Origin: Phascolarctobacterium_A succinatutens_B
Lineage (GTDB): Bacteria > Bacillota > Negativicutes > Acidaminococcales > Acidaminococcaceae
Direction: 5' to 3'
Length of the DNA: 44,504 nt
Assembly (NCBI RefSeq): GCF_958453765.1
Contig: NZ_CAUDZA010000017.1
Span: forward strand, 1-44,504
A program made the position numbers and the translations under genes. The first letter of the stretch is position 1. Each line of letters opens with the position of its first letter. Below, piece by piece: positions 1 through 6,283 of the stretch. A model generated the notes under the pieces. The model saw only the letters and a list, made by a program, of their open reading frames with translations, was not told the origin of the DNA and searched no databases.

Positions 1-68
1 TACTGCTCCTTAGCTAACAGGTCCTTGAAGTACTGGTGCTCTTCGGGCGGTGTTTTTAAAATATCCAT
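1..68 (-). CDS. N-terminal fragment of a third gene downstream of DUF2442, cut by the window edge
   Basis: Reading leftwards from an ATG at 68 there is an open frame to the window edge, beginning MDILKTPPEE. It starts 7 bases after the stop of the DUF2442 gene, so it would be the third gene of a small minus-strand operon. Only 22 residues are visible. No domain can be recognised and the ribosome binding site is weak, so the gene is plausible but unproven. Confidence 0.4.
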   Translation of the reverse strand, partial: MDILKTPPEEHQYFKDLLAKEQ

Positions 69-75
69 GGCTTGG

Positions 76-318
76 TCAGTAGCCGTTTTCCCAAAGTTCC
101 TCACAGCTCAAATCAAGCTCATCATTCCAACTGATACCATAACCACCAACATCAACCTTAACCAAGTTAAAAAGACCATTGGTATATTCTAAAGCTCTAA
201 AGGGCTGCCATATTTTCCAAAGCGGTTTTACATCATAATACTTGCAAATACCATTGATAAAGTCAACCTTTAAAATAAAATCTGGCATTGCTTTTACATC
301 TTGAACTTTATGAAACAT
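76..318 (-). CDS. DUF2442 domain-containing small protein
   Basis: This 80-residue protein resembles the DUF2442 family (N-terminal region FHKVQDVKAMPDFILKVDF, then a short beta-rich body ending in DELDLSCEELWENG). DUF2442 proteins are very often encoded directly after a DUF4160 protein, as here, 14 bases downstream. Their biochemical role is not established. The pair is commonly seen in accessory regions and some authors suspect a toxin-antitoxin-like arrangement, but nothing in the sequence proves that. Confidence 0.75.
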   Translation of the reverse strand: MFHKVQDVKAMPDFILKVDFINGICKYYDVKPLWKIWQPFRALEYTNGLFNLVKVDVGGYGISWNDELDLSCEELWENGY

Positions 319-332
319 GGTAGCACCTCCTG

Positions 333-587
333 TTATTTTAATGGTGGTAGTTTAATAAATTCCTGTGTTTCCCAAATATGCATCAGCGCAGTTTGGTGCA
401 ATGCAGCCCACTCTTTGACAAGCTCCAGTGCTTTAGGTGGTAAATCCCCTTCTAACATTTTTAATGATTTGATTTCGATTTCGCCTGTGTATTCACCGTA
501 TATGACGTGAAAATGTGGTGGGTTGTGTTCTTTTCTTTGAAAATACATCTTGATGTACATACCGTAAAAAGAAGATATTAACGGCAT
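333..587 (-). CDS. DUF4160 domain-containing small protein
   Basis: This 84-residue protein has the DUF4160 hallmarks: an N-terminal YGMYIKMYF strand, then the HNPPHFHVIYGEY segment, which is the strongest family signature, and a C-terminal helix (ALELVKEWAALHQ). It is the first gene of a minus-strand pair with the DUF2442 gene. The start is fixed by a strong ribosome binding site (AAAGGAGG about 7 bases upstream of the ATG on the minus strand). Function is unknown. The family is small, usually 80-90 residues, so this copy looks complete. Confidence 0.8.
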   Translation of the reverse strand: MPLISSFYGMYIKMYFQRKEHNPPHFHVIYGEYTGEIEIKSLKMLEGDLPPKALELVKEWAALHQTALMHIWETQEFIKLPPLK

Positions 588-648
588 ACTGTTTTCCTCC
601 TTTAATTATAATATTTGCTTCAGCAAAATACAACATGAGGTGCTTAAG

Positions 649-757
649 AAAAAAAGCAGTACACATAGCATCCGGAAGTTCCGGATACCGTGGGTACTGC
701 TAAATACTACCGACATGAGCCGGTAGGCCCTGCTTATTTTGTTGTAAATGTGAAGCT
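649..757 (-). ncRNA. Probable small structured RNA with its own promoter and terminator
   Basis: On the minus strand a consensus-like promoter (see 764-792) is followed by two strong stem-loops. The first pairs CTACCG (707-712) with CGGTAG (721-726). The second is a nested perfect stem: AGCAGTAC (655-662) with GTACTGCT (694-701), enclosing ATCCGGAA (670-677) with TTCCGGAT (679-686). It ends in a run of seven T on the minus strand (649-655), as in an intrinsic terminator. The transcript would be about 110 nt and ends 62 bases before the DUF4160 start codon. It could be a free small RNA or an attenuating leader of the DUF4160/DUF2442 operon. I do not recognise the family. Confidence 0.55.
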
Positions 758-763
758 AAGCTA

Positions 764-792
764 AGTATAAATAAGAGGGCAACAAAAGTCAA
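764..792 (-). promoter_or_regulatory. Sigma-70-type promoter for the minus-strand structured RNA
   Basis: On the minus strand TTGACT (787-792) and TATACT (764-769) are separated by exactly 17 bases. Both boxes are close to consensus. Transcription would start near 757 and run through the hairpins at 655-726. Confidence 0.6.
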
Positions 793-868
793 GCGAAAAT
801 TCTGAAAAATCGTACAAACGAGATAATACTGCGATATACAGGTTTAGCCATCAGCATATAAAATAATC

Positions 869-897
869 TTGAAACATAGAATATAGTTTGCTACAAT
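869..897 (+). promoter_or_regulatory. Candidate promoter for the Wzi-like gene
   Basis: TTGAAA (869-874) and TACAAT (892-897) are spaced by 17 bases, 86 bases upstream of the start codon at 984. A second TATAAT (932-937) lies closer but has no good -35 box. Confidence 0.5.
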
Positions 898-983
898 ATA
901 TTACTGTAGACTGTTTTCGATAAGCAAGCGATATAATATACACTTGCAATGAACAAATTTATAAGCATAGGAGATGCTAACTG

Positions 984-2465
984 ATGAAGAAACTACTTAG
1001 TGCTATAGCAATTGCTGCAGCCTTGGGCTGCAGCTGTGCCGCCGCCAGCCCGCTGGTTACTGCTGACGTGCCGCTGGACAGCAGCTATTACGGTTATCTT
1101 GATAAGCTGGAGGGCATGGGCTATATCCAGGATATGCCTGCCAATACCAAGCCTTATAGCCGCCTGGACATGGCCAAATGGGTGCTGCAGGCTGAAGCAA
1201 TTGCCCAGAGCAAACCGCTGCCGCCATACCTGCAGAACAGGCTGGATGCAATGCGAGAGGGACTGTCAGAGGAGATTGCTTACTTGCAGGGTGCAGGGAA
1301 AATCAATAATGTGAAGCTGCGTGGTGCGAGCGTTGACCTTTCCTATCTGCAGCAGGACAGTGCTGCGTATAAGTATAATAACGCCAAGGCACATTGGCAG
1401 ATGTTGAACCACAATAATAATGGCTATCTTTATGGCGATGGCTTTAACGCTGTGGGCACGCTGCACATCAGCGGCAGCCTGAGCAAGGACCTGGCTGTGG
1501 GCATTACGCCACGCTTCAGCTGGGACAAGGACGAGCATGGCGATGCCAGCCTTGTTGAGGGCTATGCCAAAACGCATCTGGGCGTGTGGGGGATTACTGC
1601 CGGCAGGCAGCCGATGTCCTGGGGCGTAGGGCGTGCAGGACAGCTGGCCTTTGGCAGCAATGCAACACCGCAGACAGCAATTAAACTGAATTTGCTGGAG
1701 CCGCACACCTTTGACAACGGTGCGTTGAAATTCCTGGGTAAGGCGAATGTCAACGTCTTCGCCAGCAGGCTGGAGGGCAACAGAGTTGCAAGTTCCGGTT
1801 CGGCGCTGGAAAAGGACCATGCAGCTCTTGTGGGTGTGCGCGTAGATATTATGCCGACGGATGCGTTTACGATTGGTCTGGAGCGTATGTCGATGCTCAA
1901 GAAGTTCAACAAGCATTGGCTGCTGGGCGATAATGCAGATGATGCTGAAAAGGATAATTGGAACGATATTGCGGGCCTTGATTTTAAATACCGCTTCCCA
2001 GGCGTGCAGGTTTATGCTTCGCTGTATGGCGAGGACCAGGCGCATGCCTTCCCCTGTGAAAATGCTTATAATGTTGGCATGTACTTTCCGCAGCTGGTGC
2101 CGGACGGCAGCTGGGATTTGCGCGTGGAGGCTGCCAAAACTAATGACGCCTGGTATGGCCATTGGGTGCTGAAGAATGGCTGGACATATAAGGATGCTAT
2201 TTTGGGAGACTGGCTGGGTGCAGATGCGAAACGCGTTTATGCGGAGGTTAACCATTATCTGGCTGATGGCGGCAAGCTGGGACTTAGCTATACCTGGGCT
2301 GATATGCAGCCGACGGCGCAGCATGATGGCAGGCTGCAGGAGGTGGAGCTGAGCTACAGCAAGAGCCTGCAGAAGGATTTGCTGCTGCATACTGCTGTTG
2401 GCTATGGCAAGCTGGGGGATGACGCCAGCAAGCTGGTGGCTGTTGGTCTGAGCTGGGAGTATTAA
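984..2465 (+). CDS. Capsule assembly Wzi-family outer-membrane beta-barrel protein
   Basis: The 493-residue product has a signal peptide (MKKLLSAIAIAAALGCSCAAA). It is followed by the Wzi-type N-terminal segment with YGYLDKLEGMGYI and KPYSRLDMAKWVLQA, then a long series of amphipathic strands including SWGVGRAGQLAFGS, and ends in WEY with a terminal aromatic residue, typical of outer-membrane barrels. In proteobacteria Wzi anchors capsular polysaccharide at the cell surface; in Negativicutes the role is less clear. The gene stands alone, with ribosome binding site AGGAG, its own promoter and a strong terminator. It might instead be another porin-like barrel, but the N-terminal motif favours Wzi. 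Confidence 0.7.
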   Translation: MKKLLSAIAIAAALGCSCAAASPLVTADVPLDSSYYGYLDKLEGMGYIQDMPANTKPYSRLDMAKWVLQAEAIAQSKPLPPYLQNRLDAMREGLSEEIAYLQGAGKINNVKLRGASVDLSYLQQDSAAYKYNNAKAHWQMLNHNNNGYLYGDGFNAVGTLHISGSLSKDLAVGITPRFSWDKDEHGDASLVEGYAKTHLGVWGITAGRQPMSWGVGRAGQLAFGSNATPQTAIKLNLLEPHTFDNGALKFLGKANVNVFASRLEGNRVASSGSALEKDHAALVGVRVDIMPTDAFTIGLERMSMLKKFNKHWLLGDNADDAEKDNWNDIAGLDFKYRFPGVQVYASLYGEDQAHAFPCENAYNVGMYFPQLVPDGSWDLRVEAAKTNDAWYGHWVLKNGWTYKDAILGDWLGADAKRVYAEVNHYLADGGKLGLSYTWADMQPTAQHDGRLQEVELSYSKSLQKDLLLHTAVGYGKLGDDASKLVAVGLSWEY

Positions 2466-2504
2466 GCCTAAAGTCTGCAAGAGTTTAATATATGCTAAAA
2501 CATG

Positions 2505-2556
2505 AAAACACCGACGTCTGCCGTACTTGTGGTACGGCGGATGCCGGTGTTTTTTT
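2505..2556 (+). terminator. Intrinsic terminator after the Wzi-like gene
   Basis: AAACACCG (2506-2513) pairs with CGGTGTTT and an inner GCCGTAC pairs with GTACGGC (2532-2538). The stem is followed by a T run (about 2550-2556). Confidence 0.85.
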
Positions 2557-2596
2557 GCTTATTTACATGTAAGTGGCGCAATTAAATATCGCGCTG

Positions 2597-2772
2597 CAAC
2601 CCTTCCGTCTGCTCGCAAAGCTCGCAGCCACCTTCCCTTTCAGGGAAGATATATCAGACCTGCGGAAGGCTAATATTCGCAAATCTGTTTAACTTCTATA
2701 TGCTCCCTGACAGGGAACTGGCATCGCCGCAGGCGATGACTGAGGGTTGTGCCCCTCTGGGAAGGTGGTAGA
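2597..2772. repeat. MITE-like imperfect inverted-repeat intergenic element
   Basis: Most of the gap between the Wzi-like gene and the dehydrogenase is one imperfect palindrome. CAACCCT near 2597 is matched by AGGGTTG near 2745, and CCACCTTCCC near 2630 by GGGAAGGTGG near 2760. Shorter hairpins (CCCTTTCAGGG, CCCTGACAGGG, GCATCGCCGCAGGCGATG) lie inside. Elements of this style are scattered in intergenic regions of many Firmicutes and are usually thought to be non-autonomous mobile repeats. No coding capacity is seen. Only one copy is in this window. Confidence 0.5.
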
Positions 2773-2775
2773 AGC

Positions 2776-3732
2776 TTACAGGCTTGCTGCTCTCTCCAGG
2801 AATCCGCGCAGAATGTCGCAGGAAGCGGTGAACTTAGCCTGCTCTTCTTCCGTCAGCGGCAGCTCTAAAATCTCTTCAATACCGTTTTTGCCGATTACGC
2901 AGGGAACACCGGCAGCTACGTCCTTCTGGCCATATTCGCCGCTAAGTACGGTGGAGCAGGGCCAAATCAGCTTTTCGTCATGGAAGATAGCTTTAATCAG
3001 CATGCAGGCAGCGTTGGCAATGCCAAATTCCGTGCAGCCCTTGCCGTCGACTTCAATATCGCCGGCTCTTTTAACCTGCAGCTGCAAATCGTCCAGACTG
3101 AGGGCAGCCAACTCCGGACGTTCAGCGCGCAGTTGGGCAAAGCTCTTGCTGCCGATGCGGATGGCAGACCAGACAACGAAGCTGGAATTACCATGCTCGC
3201 CCATGCAGAAGGCCTGAATAGATTTGCGGCTGTAGCCTGTAGCGGCGCTGAGCACGCGCAGCAGGCGGTAGCTTTCAAGGCTGGTGCCGGTGCAGAAGCA
3301 ACGATTCGGCTCCCAGTTCATCTTGCGGCGGATATGCTCGCAGATAATGTCTGCCGGATTAGAAATGCTGATCATAATACCCTTCTTGAAGTCAACCTGC
3401 TTCAGGTGGCTGATAACCTCGTTGGCCATTTTAATGGAATCGTCAAACATATCAAGGCGTGTTTCGCCAGGACGACGGCTGCGGCCGAAGGCCATTACCA
3501 GAATATCCGCATCGTTCAGCTCGCTGTATTCACCGGCGCGGATGATGGCATCACGGCCGCAAAGTGCGCCGCTGACGCCGTCATCTAAGTCCAGCGCCTG
3601 TGCGGCAGCCTTTTCCTTGAGAATATCAATCAATACAATATCATCTGCTTCACCGGACTGGATGAGCGCTAAAGCAACATGGGAGCCGACATGGCCTGCT
3701 CCGACGATTACAACCTTACGAGTTTTTAACAT
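2776..3732 (-). CDS. L-lactate/malate dehydrogenase family protein with atypical active site
   Basis: The 318-residue NAD-dependent 2-hydroxyacid dehydrogenase starts at the ATG at 3732, which has a perfect AAGGAGG site; the open frame extends further upstream. It has a Rossmann GAGHVGSH motif, an acidic residue after beta-2 (VLIDI, favouring NAD), the ISNPADI segment and the catalytic-histidine motif MGEHGNS (His180). Two positions are unusual. The substrate loop reads RRPGETR, with Arg86 where lactate dehydrogenases have Gln, as in malate dehydrogenases. The GTSLESYR motif has Glu153 in place of the Asp that pairs with the catalytic His. The true substrate may be oxaloacetate/malate or another 2-keto acid. 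It lies downstream of the DUF1858 gene but behind a terminator-like hairpin. Confidence 0.85.
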   Translation of the reverse strand: MLKTRKVVIVGAGHVGSHVALALIQSGEADDIVLIDILKEKAAAQALDLDDGVSGALCGRDAIIRAGEYSELNDADILVMAFGRSRRPGETRLDMFDDSIKMANEVISHLKQVDFKKGIMISISNPADIICEHIRRKMNWEPNRCFCTGTSLESYRLLRVLSAATGYSRKSIQAFCMGEHGNSSFVVWSAIRIGSKSFAQLRAERPELAALSLDDLQLQVKRAGDIEVDGKGCTEFGIANAACMLIKAIFHDEKLIWPCSTVLSGEYGQKDVAAGVPCVIGKNGIEEILELPLTEEEQAKFTASCDILRGFLERAASL

Positions 3733-3750
3733 AACAGAGACCTCCTTATG

Positions 3751-3800
3751 AAAACAGGGAACTGTCCCCACTTGTGCTGGAGATAGTTCCCTCATTTTTT
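3751..3800 (-). terminator. Hairpin terminator between the DUF1858 and dehydrogenase genes
   Basis: AGGGAACT (3756-3763) pairs with AGTTCCCT (3785-3792). T-rich sequence flanks both sides (TTTT on the minus strand at 3751-3754, TTTTTT on the plus strand at 3795-3800), so it could act in both directions. A second perfect hairpin, GATAAATAT/ATATTTATC, lies at about 3807-3836. Confidence 0.55.
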
Positions 3801-3847
3801 ATGCGGTGATAAATATGCCTGTGCAATATTTATCATGCTTCGCTATA

Positions 3848-4057
3848 TTATTTGTTTGCTTCTGCTTCGGCAATAACCTTATTGATATCTTCGATAAGAG
3901 CATCAACATCAATGCCGTGAGCGCCTGCGCCCTGACCGATGGTTTCGAAATGAGCAGCCATGCAGCCGATGCAGCCCAGACCATATTCAGCGAAAACCTC
4001 CATGATTTCAGGATGGTTTTGAACGGCTTCAATAATGCCGGTATCTTTAGTAACCAT
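3848..4057 (-). CDS. DUF1858 domain-containing CxxC protein
   Basis: This 69-residue protein has an N-terminal TKDTGIIEAVQNHPEIMEVF segment and the GLGCIGCMAAHFETI motif, typical of DUF1858 proteins (hybrid-cluster-associated redox disulfide family). The two cysteines are thought to form a redox-active disulfide, and the partner is unknown. I chose the ATG at 4057, which has AAGGAG about 9 bases upstream, rather than the longer open frame. It is transcribed divergently from mraZ from a promoter at 4108-4136. Confidence 0.85.
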   Translation of the reverse strand: MVTKDTGIIEAVQNHPEIMEVFAEYGLGCIGCMAAHFETIGQGAGAHGIDVDALIEDINKVIAEAEANK

Positions 4058-4107
4058 TGTATAAGTCTCCTTTTTATAAAAATTGTACACATAATCCGTA
4101 CTCATTC

Positions 4108-4136
4108 ATTATATCATCTGTGCTTCTAAAAGCCAA
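4108..4136 (-). promoter_or_regulatory. Promoter for the DUF1858 gene
   Basis: On the minus strand TTGGCT (4131-4136) and TATAAT (4108-4113) are separated by 17 bases, about 50 bases upstream of the start codon. Confidence 0.55.
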
Positions 4137-4221
4137 ATTTATTACTGAAAATTTTTTGCGAAATAAGCTTGACAGAGTTCACGTTTTTTTGATTATTTTT
4201 TCACATTAAGCCGTGAAATAC

Positions 4222-4250
4222 TTGCGTTTACGGCTAATAAACGATATAAT
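4222..4250 (+). promoter_or_regulatory. Main candidate promoter of the division and cell-wall cluster
   Basis: TTGCGT (4222-4227) and TATAAT (4245-4250) are spaced by 17 bases and sit 42 bases before mraZ. A second possible promoter lies upstream: TTGACA (4169-4174), 17 bases, ATTATT (4192-4197). Confidence 0.6.
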
Positions 4251-4258
4251 GGAGAAAA

Positions 4259-4285
4259 GTGGTGTAATGTGGGTGAAAAGGGGGC
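4259..4285 (+). promoter_or_regulatory. Candidate MraZ operator repeats
   Basis: Three G-rich pentamers occur at 10-base intervals just downstream of the -10 box: TGGTG (4260), TGGGT (4270) and GGGGG (4280). MraZ represses its own operon by binding direct TGGGN repeats with 5-base spacers in this position. The third repeat also overlaps the mraZ ribosome binding site, so part of the match could be coincidental. Confidence 0.5.
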
Positions 4286-4291
4286 GACAAA

Positions 4292-4723
4292 ATGCTTTTA
4301 GGTGAATACGAACACACTCTGGATGCAAAAGGTCGTCTTGCTGTGCCTGCTAAGTTGCGTGAAAGTTTGGGCAGTAAGTTTATTATTACCAAAGGTCTGG
4401 ACGGCTGTCTTTTTGTTTACGACATGGAGCAATGGCATCAGCTGGAACAGAAACTGGCAGCCTTGCCGATGAGCCGCAAAACAGCGCGTGATTTTACCCG
4501 TTTCCTCTTTGGCGGTGCCTGCGAAGGCGAATGCGACAAGCAGGGCAGAGTATTGCTGCCGGCAAACCTGCGTCGTCATGCCGGTCTGGAAAAGGATGCT
4601 GTGATTGTGGGCGTAGGCAGCAGAGCCGAAATTTGGGATGCAGGCCGTTGGAACGAATATAACGAAGAAAATGCCGAGGATGTGAGCGAGCTTGCAGAGC
4701 AGCTTGCTGACTTAGGAATATAA
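4292..4723 (+). CDS. mraZ: Transcriptional regulator MraZ
   Basis: The 143-residue product carries two tandem AbrB-like halves. The first begins MLLGEYEHTLDAKGRLAVPAK and the second contains CDKQGRVLLPANLR, each with the DxxGR-(V/L)-xxP motif. MraZ forms a ring-shaped DNA-binding oligomer that regulates the dcw operon it heads. Length and position as first gene before rsmH are typical. The ribosome binding site is AGGGGG. Confidence 0.97.
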   Translation: MLLGEYEHTLDAKGRLAVPAKLRESLGSKFIITKGLDGCLFVYDMEQWHQLEQKLAALPMSRKTARDFTRFLFGGACEGECDKQGRVLLPANLRRHAGLEKDAVIVGVGSRAEIWDAGRWNEYNEENAEDVSELAEQLADLGI

Positions 4724-4737
4724 GATTGGTGTTGGCT

Positions 4738-5670
4738 ATGGAATTTAAGCATACAAGTATTCTGCTCGCTGAGAGCGTGGACTTTCTGATAACAGATAAA
4801 AACGGTATTTACGTGGACTGCACTATGGGCGGTGCGGGGCACAGCAGTGCGTTTGCCGCACAGCTGGAGGCAGGCGGTCTTTTGATTGGCATTGATCAGG
4901 ATGATGATGCTATTGCTGCTGGTTCCGAGCGCTTGCTGAACAAATTTACCTGCAAAACCGCAGTTGCCAAGTCTAATTTTGAAAATTTTTCCCAGGTATT
5001 GGATTCCATGGGAATCGATGAAATTGACGGTATCTTTTTTGACCTTGGTGTTTCGAGCTATCAGCTGGACACACCGGAGCGTGGTTTCTCATATATGCAT
5101 GACGGACCTTTGGATATGCGCATGAATAAAGAAGCAAGTCTGGATGCAGAGTACATCGTCAACCACTACAAGGAAGAAGAGCTGGCGGATATTATTCACC
5201 GTTACGGTGAGGAACGCTGGGCCAAGCGTATCGCGCAGTTTATTGTGGCGGCACGCAAGGAAAAGCCGTTGACTACTACTTTTGAGCTGGTGGATGTCAT
5301 CAAGAAGGCTATTCCCAAGGGAGCAAGACTTGATGGTCCGCATCCGGCGAAGCGTACCTTTCAGGCTATCCGCATCGAGGTAAACAACGAGCTGGGAATT
5401 TTGGCAGATACGATGGAAAGAGCTGTGAACCGCTTAAAGAGCGGCGGCCGTATCGGTGTTATTACCTTCCATTCGCTGGAGGACAGAATTATTAAACAGA
5501 CCTTTGCCACGCTTGCCAAGGGCTGTACTTGCCCGCCGCAGCTGCCGGTGTGCGTATGCGGTAAAAAGCCTTTACTGCGCAAAACTGGAAATATTGTTCC
5601 CTCAAAAGCAGAGGTAGAAGAAAATCCGCGTAGCCGCAGTGCGCGCCTGCGTTATGCAATTAAAATTTGA
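4738..5670 (+). CDS. rsmH: 16S rRNA (cytosine(1402)-N(4))-methyltransferase RsmH
   Basis: It methylates N4 of C1402 in 16S rRNA using S-adenosylmethionine. The SAM-binding GGAGHSSAF motif and the family signature FFDLGVSSYQLDTPERGFSY are present, as is the C-terminal NPRSRSARLRY. I took the ATG at 4738, giving 310 residues and the usual MEFKHTS start. An in-frame TTG at 4726 has a better spaced AGGA and would add four residues, so the start is uncertain. Confidence 0.96.
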   Translation: MEFKHTSILLAESVDFLITDKNGIYVDCTMGGAGHSSAFAAQLEAGGLLIGIDQDDDAIAAGSERLLNKFTCKTAVAKSNFENFSQVLDSMGIDEIDGIFFDLGVSSYQLDTPERGFSYMHDGPLDMRMNKEASLDAEYIVNHYKEEELADIIHRYGEERWAKRIAQFIVAARKEKPLTTTFELVDVIKKAIPKGARLDGPHPAKRTFQAIRIEVNNELGILADTMERAVNRLKSGGRIGVITFHSLEDRIIKQTFATLAKGCTCPPQLPVCVCGKKPLLRKTGNIVPSKAEVEENPRSRSARLRYAIKI

Positions 5671-5721
5671 CAGATAATAGCTGAGAGATAAATTTTGATG
5701 TTTTGATGAAGGGTGATTTTG

Positions 5722-6123
5722 ATGCTTGCCAGAAAATATGATAATTATGCTTGGCAGGAGCAGCCTGCCGAGCAATATGAGGTGCAGCAGCCTGCCCGCA
5801 GAAAAGTACATAGACCTGATCCGAGAAGAGTGCTGCGCAACAGAATTCTTAAAGCATTTTTACTTATTATGGCAGCTTATTTTATTGTTGTTTTACGCAG
5901 TAACACTATGGTGCAGTACGGTAATGAGCTGGTGAGCCTGCAGCAGCAGGAGGCTCAGCTTATCACAAAAAACAACGAGCTGAAAATAGAGGTTGAACAG
6001 CTGAAGGGACCGGACCGTATTATCGGTTTGGCAGAACAGTATTTGGGGATGAGTGTTGCCCGCAGCAATATTTATGTTAAGGCTGGCGGAAGCAGCAATT
6101 CTTTGGCTGTGCATAACAAATAA
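5722..6123 (+). CDS. ftsL: Cell division protein FtsL-like (septum formation)
   Basis: The 133-residue product has a basic, Pro/Gln-rich cytoplasmic N-terminus. One transmembrane segment follows (about residues 44-58, AFLLIMAAYFIVVL). After it comes a heptad-rich coiled coil (ELVSLQQQEAQLITKNNEL) and a short periplasmic tail with AEQYLGM, as in FtsL. FtsL acts with FtsB/DivIC and FtsQ/DivIB in the divisome. Identity rests on this topology and the position after rsmH, since the family is poorly conserved. The ATG at 5722 with AAGGGTG upstream is preferred over an in-frame GTG at 5713. The septal transpeptidase gene ftsI normally follows here but does not. Confidence 0.85.
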   Translation: MLARKYDNYAWQEQPAEQYEVQQPARRKVHRPDPRRVLRNRILKAFLLIMAAYFIVVLRSNTMVQYGNELVSLQQQEAQLITKNNELKIEVEQLKGPDRIIGLAEQYLGMSVARSNIYVKAGGSSNSLAVHNK

Positions 6124-6283
6124 ACATAGCCATTCAGTTTATATTGTGATATAATTTGAATGGGTTTTTGGGAGGCAGCCTTTTGGCTGCCGTTTCAATT
6201 TAAATTCTATACTATAATTAAACTAGAAGTAATTTACGGCTTTGCTCCATGAGGGGCGGAACGTAAAACAGGGGGGTTAATAA
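6124..6283 (+). promoter_or_regulatory. Intergenic region before murE: hairpin and possible promoters
   Basis: A hairpin GGCAGCC-TTTT-GGCTGCC (6174-6191) followed by T-rich sequence may terminate part of the upstream transcription. An extended -10 (TGATATAAT, 6147-6155) and another TATAAT (6213-6218) are present, without clear -35 boxes. TTACG (around 6231) and CGTAA flank a second weak stem. This is the position where ftsI (septal penicillin-binding protein) usually lies. Confidence 0.4.

Noticed and set aside
1266..2480. Long minus-strand reading frame opposite the Wzi-like gene
   Set aside because: It is a shadow of a well-supported gene, with no ribosome binding site and a low-complexity His/Gln-rich translation. 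Similar long antisense frames opposite murE, murF, murD, murC, ftsZ and era were rejected for the same reason.
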